Shown: piece after piece, positions 26,235 through 32,886 of the stretch
Position numbering within the stretch: the first letter of the stretch is position 1
How the letters are laid out: every line of letters starts with the position of its first letter
Source: an uncultured Holophagaceae bacterium
GTDB taxonomy: Bacteria; Acidobacteriota; Holophagae; Holophagales; Holophagaceae
Length of the DNA: 37,204 bases
Direction of reading: 5' to 3'
NCBI GenBank assembly: GCA_903873655.1
Contig: CAIQPH010000055.1
Span: forward strand, 1 to 37,204
Position numbers and translations under genes: made by a program
Notes under the pieces: model-generated
Database searches by the model: none
Told to the model about the DNA's origin: nothing
What the model saw: only the letters and a program-made list of their open reading frames with translations

Positions 26235-26612
26235 TTACACCCGAAGAACGAGGTCGGAATAGGGCTCCAGCTGGCGGTCGGAAGTCAGCAACCGCAAGGG
26301 TTCGCTGATTGCTTGTGCCACCAGCATCCGATCGAAGGGATCCTTGTGGTGCCATGGTAGAGCGGCACTAGCACAGGCATGTTCGACGGTGATGGGCAGG
26401 ATGGTGAAGGGATTGCTGTAGAGCGCTGACCTCAATTCCTCCAGATCCGCTACCAGATCGCCACGACTGATTTTAATGGCGAGTTCCCAGAACACAACCG
26501 AAGACACGAAGACCTCGTGAGCCTCGTTGATTAGATTCCTCGCTTTCCTCGTGAGTTTGGGATCATCCGTGTTCAGCCAGAGAAAGATGTGGGTATCCAG
26601 CAGCAGCTTCAC
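26235..26612 (-). CDS. PIN-domain toxin (VapC-like)
   Basis: MKLLLDTHIFLWL, FWELAIK, DPFDRMLVAQA; 4-nt overlap with antitoxin. Confidence 0.9.
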   Translation of the reverse strand: MKLLLDTHIFLWLNTDDPKLTRKARNLINEAHEVFVSSVVFWELAIKISRGDLVADLEELRSALYSNPFTILPITVEHACASAALPWHHKDPFDRMLVAQAISEPLRLLTSDRQLEPYSDLVLRV

Positions 26613-26851
26613 TTGGATCCGCCGTAGAACAGAGCCTCGATGTCTGGGTTCGGAGCGTCGAAGTCACCCGGAACCGTTAGCTTGCCCTTGAGGAGTCCGA
26701 ATTGGATCTTGCCTTTGGCTGGCACCAGGGATGTTATTCGCGCTTGGGGCTTGCCATTGCGAGCGATGATCACGTCCTTTCCGCTAGCCGCTTGATCCAC
26801 CAGTGCCGAAAGCTGGGTCTTGGCTTCGTAGATGTTGACGACCCTTTTCAC
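26609..26851 (-). CDS. Phd/YefM-family antitoxin (GTG start)
   Basis: VNIYEAKTQLSALVDQAASGKDVIIARNGKPQARI. Confidence 0.9.
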   Translation of the reverse strand: MKRVVNIYEAKTQLSALVDQAASGKDVIIARNGKPQARITSLVPAKGKIQFGLLKGKLTVPGDFDAPNPDIEALFYGGSK

Positions 26852-26869
26852 TTTGCACCTCCACTACTA

Positions 26870-26884
26870 AGTCTAGTCTAGTTT
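26870..26884 (-). promoter_or_regulatory. Putative TA operator (CTAGTCTAG element) upstream of the Phd/PIN module
   Basis: CTAG-T-CTAG at 26873-26881 inside an AGTCTAGTCTAGT tandem, with TTGACG/TTGACC -35-like sequences on the minus strand further upstream. Confidence 0.35.
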
Positions 26885-27041
26885 GGTCAATCGTCAAGTT
26901 GGACGGACCTTGGTGAACCCGACGCTCCAGATTACACATGAAATTTGCATTGGAAAAATTCGAGGGTGGACCTGGGGTAATCCTGGGTTCATTCTTAGGT
27001 CTTGGCCGGGACTCCCGTTTAGAGCCTGGACCGGAGGATGT

Positions 27042-27440
27042 ATGCTGCGCCACTTCCTGCTCGGAAAGATCCATCGTGCCACCGTGACGAGGGCCGATCT
27101 GGATTACGTAGGGTCGATCACCCTGGACCCGCTGCTCATCGAGGCCGCGGGGTTCATGGAGAACGAGAAGATCGACATTTACGACGTGACCAACGGGTCC
27201 CGGCTGTCCACCTACGTGATCCCCGGGGTATCCGGTTCCGGCGAAGTCGGCATCAACGGTGCCGCCGCCCACCTGGTCAAGGCCGGGGATCTGGTGATCA
27301 TCGCTGCCTACGGGTGGATGAGCCCCGAGGAAGCCGAGGCCCTGGCCCCCAAGGTCGTTTTCGTCGACGAACGCAACCGCATCACGGAGTTGCGGACCCA
27401 GGAGCGCACCCCCCTCTGCATGGCCGCTTTCACGGACTGA
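27042..27440 (+). CDS. panD: Aspartate 1-decarboxylase precursor
   Basis: [29 protein letters not shown] with Gly-Ser self-cleavage site; [20 protein letters not shown]. Confidence 0.96.
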   Translation: MLRHFLLGKIHRATVTRADLDYVGSITLDPLLIEAAGFMENEKIDIYDVTNGSRLSTYVIPGVSGSGEVGINGAAAHLVKAGDLVIIAAYGWMSPEEAEALAPKVVFVDERNRITELRTQERTPLCMAAFTD

Positions 27441-27598
27441 GCAGGCCTGGACAGAATGAAACCTGATCCTGGGACCATTGTCCGTTGACGCGGCTTGTCA
27501 AGATCATGGTAAAAAGAGTCACCCTTCGGTCCGGTACGACCCCGGGGTCCGCGGTGAGGGCATGGCGCCCGACCGCAAAGTTCTGAAAGGTTGGTTTC

Positions 27599-29128
27599 AT
27601 GGAAGTCCGCAAGTCCCTGGTGGTCAATTCGACCCCCCTGGAGACGCGCATCGCCCTGCTTGAGAACGGTCAGCTTTGCGAACTGTTCCTCGAACGGACG
27701 ATGAACAAGAGCCAGGTGGGGGATGTCTACAAAGGCCGGGTGGCCAAGCTGCTCCCCGGCATGCAGAGCGCCTTCGTCAATATCGGCGGGGCCAAGGACG
27801 GGTTCCTCTACCTGGATGACCCCGTGGCGCCGCGCCTTGGCGCCGACGCGACTGTCGAGGAAGAGGGCGAAGAGGTCGCTGCTGAAGACCTGCCGCCACC
27901 GCCGCCACCCCTGCCGCCCCTGAAAGAGGGCGAGGAGACGCTGGTCCAGGTGGTGAAAGATCCCATCGGTTCCAAGGGGCCCAGGCTTTCGCGGCACCTG
28001 AGCTTCCCGGGCCGGTTCCTGGTCTTCATGCCCGGCATCGAACACATCGGCATTTCCCGCAAGATCACCGACCCCACCGAACGGGACCGATTGCGCGAAC
28101 TGATCCGCTGCCATGTCCAGCCCAACGAGGGCTTCATCGTCCGCACCGCGGCCATTGGTGAGAAGGACGAGGATCTGGTGGGCGACGTGATCTTCCTCCG
28201 GAGGCTCTGGGAGGGGATTCAGGCCAAGGCGGAGATTGTGCCTGCGCCTGGCCTGGTGTGGCAGGATCTCCGACTACTCCAGAAGATCATGCGCGACATC
28301 TTCCGCGAGGAAGTCTCCACGTTCTGGGTGGACCATGACACCGCCTATCGAGAGGTGATGTCCTTCGTCGAGAACCTACATCCGGAGTGGTCGAACCGCG
28401 TGAAGCGCTTCACCTCGGACCTGCCCATCTTCGACGCCTTCGGCATCGAGGCCGAGATCGATTCCGCCCGCCAGCCCAAGGTCTATTTGAAGCACGGCGG
28501 CTCCATCGTACTGAACCAGACCGAAGCCCTGGTCAGTGTGGACGTGAACACCGGCAAGTTTGTCGGCAAGAAGGATCTGGAGGAAACGGTCTACCTCACG
28601 AACCTCGAGGCCATCCCGGAAATCGTGCGGCAGCTACGGCTCCGCAACCTGGGCGGCATCGTGGTCATCGACTTCATCGACATGGTGGATCCCGTCCATC
28701 GCGACGAGGTCCTGGCGCGGTTCCAGGAAGAGCTGAAGCGCGACCGCAACCATGCCCGGGCCGGAGGCATTTCCGAGTTCGGTCTGGTGGAGCTCACCCG
28801 CAAGCGCACCGGGCCTTCCCTGGAGCGGCTGCTCACCCAGCCCTGCCCCACCTGCAGCGGCGCCGGCCGCACGCCCAGCCCCGAGACTTGCCTGCTCAGG
28901 GCCTACCGCGAGTTGGTGCGCCTGGGCGAGCGGCTGCGGGGCGCCGAGGTGCGCCTGATCCTGCACCCCGACCTGGCCGCCTCCCTCAACCAGGAATCGC
29001 GCGAGGGCCTGATGCAGCTTGCCCACCTGCTCGGGGCCCGCATTACTTGGCTTGAGCGCACCGATGCCCCAAGGCACGTCGTGGTGATGGATCTGCAGAC
29101 CGCCGGATCGGACTCAGCCAGCGCGTAA
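27599..29128 (+). CDS. rng: Ribonuclease G/E family protein
   Basis: S1-like GDVYKGRVAKLLPGMQSAFVNIGGAKDGFLY; GISRKI; VSVDVNTGKFVGKKDLEETVYLTNLEA; IVVIDFIDM; Zn-link CPTCSGAG. Confidence 0.95.
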   Translation: MEVRKSLVVNSTPLETRIALLENGQLCELFLERTMNKSQVGDVYKGRVAKLLPGMQSAFVNIGGAKDGFLYLDDPVAPRLGADATVEEEGEEVAAEDLPPPPPPLPPLKEGEETLVQVVKDPIGSKGPRLSRHLSFPGRFLVFMPGIEHIGISRKITDPTERDRLRELIRCHVQPNEGFIVRTAAIGEKDEDLVGDVIFLRRLWEGIQAKAEIVPAPGLVWQDLRLLQKIMRDIFREEVSTFWVDHDTAYREVMSFVENLHPEWSNRVKRFTSDLPIFDAFGIEAEIDSARQPKVYLKHGGSIVLNQTEALVSVDVNTGKFVGKKDLEETVYLTNLEAIPEIVRQLRLRNLGGIVVIDFIDMVDPVHRDEVLARFQEELKRDRNHARAGGISEFGLVELTRKRTGPSLERLLTQPCPTCSGAGRTPSPETCLLRAYRELVRLGERLRGAEVRLILHPDLAASLNQESREGLMQLAHLLGARITWLERTDAPRHVVVMDLQTAGSDSASA

Positions 29129-29165
29129 CGTCCTCCCCGACATGAAGGACGGGGGTCCCCAGCTT
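29128..29165 (-). repeat. Possible relic of an IS200/IS605-type end (palindrome)
   Basis: Minus strand GGGGACCCCCGTCCTTCATGTCGGGGAGGACGTTA: CCCCGTC/GACGGGG-type hairpin plus flank resembling IS605-family ends. Confidence 0.35.
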
Positions 29166-29263
29166 GCGTTTTGGGCTTCCTGTATTGAGCAGGCTGTTTC
29201 CAGGGGCCATTTGGGGTACTGGCGTCAGAAACGACCATTTCTGAGGAGCAAGACCAAGAGGAA

Positions 29264-29557
29264 TCAGGCTGACTTCACCTTGGCCTCAGCGATGGCTTCC
29301 GCGATGACCTGATCGTCCACGCCGTGGCGGCGCAGGCTTTCCACGACCAGCTTCACCTGGTCATTTTCCAGCCGGGCAAGATCCTTCCGCAACCCCTGGC
29401 CGATGTAGGCCCGAATTAGGGGCTGGTAGCCGGAGAAGCCGAGGGTGGGGGCGATGGCCTTCATGTCCTCAATGACATCCTCCGGGATCCGAAGGCTGAT
29501 GCTGGTCATGGGGCGGTCCTTCCGGAGCCGTTTCTGGATGCGCTCATTCATGCTCAT
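29264..29557 (-). CDS. brnA: BrnA-like (CopG/RHH-type) antitoxin
   Basis: MTSISLRIPEDVIEDMKAIAPTLGFSGYQPLIRAYIGQGL; overlaps the toxin 3' end. Confidence 0.85.
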   Translation of the reverse strand: MSMNERIQKRLRKDRPMTSISLRIPEDVIEDMKAIAPTLGFSGYQPLIRAYIGQGLRKDLARLENDQVKLVVESLRRHGVDDQVIAEAIAEAKVKSA

Positions 29558-29840
29558 AGTCCCTCCTTTCCGAGGGTGTGGCCGGGCGGGCCGAAATAAT
29601 GCGGATGGTGTCCTCGTGCCGGACGACATGGACAACGAATAGGGGCGCCCAGTCCTCCGTGAGTCCAATGGCGGCCTCCCTTGGCTCACCCTGATCACTG
29701 GCGTCCACCAAGCTGACGAAGGGGTCGAAGAAGACCTCGCAGGCCTTCTCGAAGGAGATGTGGTGCTTGCGGATATTAGCCGCAGCCTTTTCGGGGTCCC
29801 ACTCAAAGATCTGGCCCTGGAGTTCGAAGGTGACGTCCAT
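29544..29840 (-). CDS. brnT: BrnT-family toxin
   Basis: FEWDPEKAAANIRKHHISFEKACEVFFDP...IRIISARPATPSERRDYE. Confidence 0.9.
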   Translation of the reverse strand: MDVTFELQGQIFEWDPEKAAANIRKHHISFEKACEVFFDPFVSLVDASDQGEPREAAIGLTEDWAPLFVVHVVRHEDTIRIISARPATPSERRDYEHE

Positions 29841-29847
29841 TGGAGTA

Positions 29848-29876
29848 AGTGTATATACGTTGTAGATGCGCGTCAA
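29848..29876 (-). promoter_or_regulatory. Putative brnTA promoter/operator
   Basis: Minus strand TTGACG (29876-29871), 17-nt spacer, TACACT (29853-29848), overlapping palindrome GTATATAC (29851-29858). Confidence 0.4.
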
Positions 29877-29922
29877 GGGGTGGACAAGGGACCCTCCGTC
29901 AAGGGACGTGAGGACGGCGCAA

Positions 29923-30603
29923 TCATCCCAGGCAAGTCGGACAGCGCATGCCTTCCTGCAACCCACGAATGAGTTCGGGCACGCGGGCAAGGCTCCGGAC
30001 TTCATAGATGGGGAGATCAAGCGAGTGGGCTGGACGGGGTTTTGCCTCCCGGTTCACCCAGATGGCTGCCCAGCCAGCGTCCACCGCGCCGAGGACGTCG
30101 TCGGTCCAACTGTCGCCCACCATGGCCAGGTTGCCGGGAAAGAGCCCCAGCTTCCGCTGCACCGCCTCGAAAGAGGCCAGTTCGGGCTTCAGGGCTCCGA
30201 TCTCAGCGCTGAGCATCCGCGTGCGGATGCGCTCTGCGATGCCAAGCCGATCGAGTAGTTCCAAGCCGAAGGTCTGGGTATTGGAGAGCAGTGCCACTCG
30301 CGCCAGATCCCGGACCGCCCCGACGGCCTCGGGCGTTCCAGAGAAGCACTCAGCCTGAGCACCAGCCTCCAGGAAGGCCTGGGCCATGGCTTCTTCCTGT
30401 GCCTCGTCGAAGTTAGCGGCCTCCTTCCAGGCTTCGAGGAATGCCCGCACGGACGGATAGGGCTGCACCATGCCGTCCCGGACCAAGGCCTGGAAATGGT
30501 GCGCCTGCTCGGGGCGGAGGAGGTCCTTCAGCCGCTGGAAAGGACTCCCCCCCGGGCTGAAGACCAGCGTGTTCCAGAGATCGAAGACGACTGCTCGGAT
30601 CAT
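29923..30603 (-). CDS. HAD-superfamily hydrolase
   Basis: VVFDLWNTLVF, ALLSNTQTFG, GALKPELASF, MVGDSWTDDVLGA. Confidence 0.9.
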   Translation of the reverse strand: MIRAVVFDLWNTLVFSPGGSPFQRLKDLLRPEQAHHFQALVRDGMVQPYPSVRAFLEAWKEAANFDEAQEEAMAQAFLEAGAQAECFSGTPEAVGAVRDLARVALLSNTQTFGLELLDRLGIAERIRTRMLSAEIGALKPELASFEAVQRKLGLFPGNLAMVGDSWTDDVLGAVDAGWAAIWVNREAKPRPAHSLDLPIYEVRSLARVPELIRGLQEGMRCPTCLG

Positions 30604-30616
30604 TGGGACACGACCC

Positions 30617-31162
30617 TCACCGTCCACTCTCCTTCCGGGTGCTGAAGGGCACTCCGAATTCGATGCCCATCACCTCGAAACGGGCTTCGCCGGCCAGGGT
30701 CCAGATGGCGGGCTCATGGCGCTGAACAGCAGCGGACAGAGGGCCCCAGGCGCCCTTGAGATCGGCGTAGCGGAACGCCACTTCGACCTTAAGGATGCTC
30801 CGGCCCTTGGGGGCGATGTCGGCGCCCTCGGGAAAGCTCACCAAGCCCAGCGCATGGTCCCCGCCCTGCCCGTTCAGATGCAGATCCCCCGCCACACGCC
30901 GCGTGCGCAGCCGCTGGTCCGAAGGGTTGTCCACGCCCACTTCAAGCAGCAGGCGCAGGCGTGACTGCTCCAGGGGAAAAGCAAGGTCAACCTTTGGTTC
31001 CACCCGATCCAGCGAGAAGCGCAGCTGCCGGGCCGCCTCCTGGTAGCGCAGGGTTGGATTGATGGCGTCACAGCCCAAAGACAGCAGTCCCGCCAGCATC
31101 ATCCCGGAAACCAGGACGAGCATCGGCCATAGCCGGGAGCGAAATAGGGAACTCGAATCCAC
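30617..31162 (-). CDS. LEA14/WHy-like lipoprotein
   Basis: Lipobox-like LLSLGC; LRLLLEVGVDNPSDQRLRTRRVAGDLHLNG. Confidence 0.65.
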   Translation of the reverse strand: MDSSSLFRSRLWPMLVLVSGMMLAGLLSLGCDAINPTLRYQEAARQLRFSLDRVEPKVDLAFPLEQSRLRLLLEVGVDNPSDQRLRTRRVAGDLHLNGQGGDHALGLVSFPEGADIAPKGRSILKVEVAFRYADLKGAWGPLSAAVQRHEPAIWTLAGEARFEVMGIEFGVPFSTRKESGR

Positions 31163-31185
31163 GAATACCTCCCGAAACTGCGACG

Positions 31186-31575
31186 TCAGGAAACGAGATG
31201 GGCGCCTTCTAACTTTCCTAGTGCCTTGTCGAAGGTCGCCAGGGGCAGGTGGCCAGCCTTTCGGGCACTTTCAAGAATCATGCAGTCTTCGAAATGCACC
31301 CTTCTTTCGGTTTGGTAGAGTGCCAGGGCCGCCCGCACGATGGACGGCTCCTCCAGGAACAGGTCTTTGTTGTCGATGATTCGCGTCATGGCTTCGATCA
31401 ATTGCGGTTTCCTGCAACCGTAGACCGATTCCAGAACCCGGATGGTCTCCACCAGGACATGGTGGGAAACCCAGATGGGTGCCTGACCCCGGAGGAAGGC
31501 TTCCGCAGCCGGGCTCTGCTGGGGGTCATCGCGGGTCAGGGCCCGGACCAGGACCTTGGTATCAACGGCCTGCAT
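31186..31575 (-). CDS. PIN-domain toxin (VapC-like)
   Basis: MQAVDTKVLVRALTRDD...VSHHVLVETIRVLES...FEDCMILESARKAG..LATFDKAL. Confidence 0.9.
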   Translation of the reverse strand: MQAVDTKVLVRALTRDDPQQSPAAEAFLRGQAPIWVSHHVLVETIRVLESVYGCRKPQLIEAMTRIIDNKDLFLEEPSIVRAALALYQTERRVHFEDCMILESARKAGHLPLATFDKALGKLEGAHLVS

Positions 31576-31822
31576 GCTTGGTCCTGATCCTGGCCTTGAT
31601 GCCTGCCCGGATCTCAGCATCTAACTTGTGTATGCCTTGGCGGATCTCTAGGGCGCTCTGGATATCCGCTAGGGTGTAATGACCCGCCTTCTCGATGATT
31701 AGGTGCCCATCCAGGGTGTCCCAGGTGATGACCTCTCCGGGCGCCAGGCCGAACTGCCGCATGACGCTCACGGGAATGGAAACCTGTCCCTGGGCTGTGA
31801 TTCTTGATTGCGCAAGACTCAT
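31562..31822 (-). CDS. AbrB/MazE/SpoVT-type antitoxin
   Basis: SRITAQGQVSIPVSVMRQFGLAPGEVITWDTLDGHLIIEK; 14-nt overlap with toxin. Confidence 0.9.
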   Translation of the reverse strand: MSLAQSRITAQGQVSIPVSVMRQFGLAPGEVITWDTLDGHLIIEKAGHYTLADIQSALEIRQGIHKLDAEIRAGIKARIRTKHAGR

Positions 31823-31912
31823 GAATTGACCTCTTCCGGCACAAGATGGAGCCATTACCTCGACAATGCAACTTGAGAATCCTACACTTGCTCCAGACAG
31901 GGAGTTGAGATC

Positions 31913-32173
31913 ACGCCAACCGTCAGCGTTTTCTACGGCATCATTATTCGCATGTTTTTTGATGAACATGCTCCTCCTCGTTTTCATGCAGAGTATGCTG
32001 AATTCAAGGCAACAGTAGACATTCACCAACTTTGCACTCTTGCTGGTTTTCTACCCAGACGTGCCCAAGAACTGGTACTGGACTGGGCCGAACTGCATCA
32101 GGCCGAGTTGCTGGCTGATTGGGAATTGTGTCGCGAGCACCAACAGCCAAAGCCTATCGAACCTTTGAAATAG
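31913..32173 (+). CDS. DUF4160 family protein; homology begins at an ACG codon (31913) upstream of the first ATG (31952)
   Basis: Conceptual (T/M)PTVSVFYGIIIRMFFDEHAPPRFHAEYAEFKA...; DUF4160 proteins typically start MPTIS.FYGI.I.MY..DH.PPHFHA. Confidence 0.75.
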   Translation, partial: TPTVSVFYGIIIRMFFDEHAPPRFHAEYAEFKATVDIHQLCTLAGFLPRRAQELVLDWAELHQAELLADWELCREHQQPKPIEPLK

Positions 32174-32184
32174 GAGGCCCCATT

Positions 32185-32439
32185 ATGGATTGGGATGTCG
32201 TCTCCGCTGCAGTTATCGAACACCTGAAATTCTCGGTGACTTTTTCTGATGGGCTTTCGGGCCAAGTCCGGTTGTTGCCGTCTCATCTGTACGGTGTGTT
32301 CGCTCCCCTCAGTGATCCAGCCCTGTTCGAGCAGATTAAGGTAATGGACGGCTTTGTTTCCTGGCCAGGAGATATCGAGCTTGCTCCCGATGCGATGCAT
32401 GAAGCCATTCGACAACATGGTGAGTGGGTTCTAGCCTGA
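32185..32439 (+). CDS. DUF2442 family protein
   Basis: Pairing with DUF4160; LKFSVTFSDGLSGQVRLLPSHLYGVFAPLSDPALFEQIKVMDGFVSWPGDIELAPDAMHEAI. Confidence 0.8.
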   Translation: MDWDVVSAAVIEHLKFSVTFSDGLSGQVRLLPSHLYGVFAPLSDPALFEQIKVMDGFVSWPGDIELAPDAMHEAIRQHGEWVLA

Positions 32440-32469
32440 TTGTTCCTCGGGGTATCCCGGCGTGGGCCC

Positions 32470-32817
32470 TCATTCCCCGCGGTAGATCACGCAGTTGTCG
32501 GTCGTTTCAAAGACCTCGATCTGGCAGAGCTGTGGCAGGGCGGGCTTGAGCTGCTCCCAGATCCAGACCGAGATGTTCTCGGCGGTGGACAGGGGGATCA
32601 GGTCGTTCAGGAAGCGGTGGTCCAGCTTGGAAATCACCTGCTCCACGACCACCCGGGACAGGTCATCGAAGTCGATGATCATGCCGGTATCGCGGTCCAC
32701 CTGCCCTTCCAGCAGCACGAAGAGCTTGTAGCTGTGGCCGTGCAGGTTCCGGCACTTGCCCGGGTGGTTGTAGATGAAATGGGCCGCTTCAAACCAGTAT
32801 TCTTTGCGCAGGATCAT
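32470..32817 (-). CDS. queD: 6-carboxy-tetrahydropterin synthase / PTPS family
   Basis: FEAAHFIYNHPGKCRNLHGHSYKLFV, DTGMIIDFDDL, LDHRFLND, PTAEN-like STAENIS, Y/C-terminal E motif VFETTDN. Confidence 0.92.
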   Translation of the reverse strand: MILRKEYWFEAAHFIYNHPGKCRNLHGHSYKLFVLLEGQVDRDTGMIIDFDDLSRVVVEQVISKLDHRFLNDLIPLSTAENISVWIWEQLKPALPQLCQIEVFETTDNCVIYRGE

Positions 32818-32825
32818 GGCGCTCA

Positions 32826-32857
32826 CGAAGAAAAGGCCCCGCATGGACGGGGCCTTT
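32826..32857 (-). terminator. Rho-independent-type terminator hairpin after the SLBB gene and directly in front of queD
   Basis: Perfect 10-bp inverted repeat AAAGGCCCCG-catgga-CGGGGCCTTT; minus strand continues TTTTCTT. Confidence 0.75.
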
Positions 32858-32886
32858 CATTCTAAGCCAAGCAGGGAAGAGAAAGC

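Noticed and set aside
29936-30603. Atypical HAD nucleophile motif FDLWNT (Trp instead of the second Asp)
   Set aside because: This variant occurs in many HAD hydrolases, so it is not by itself unusual.
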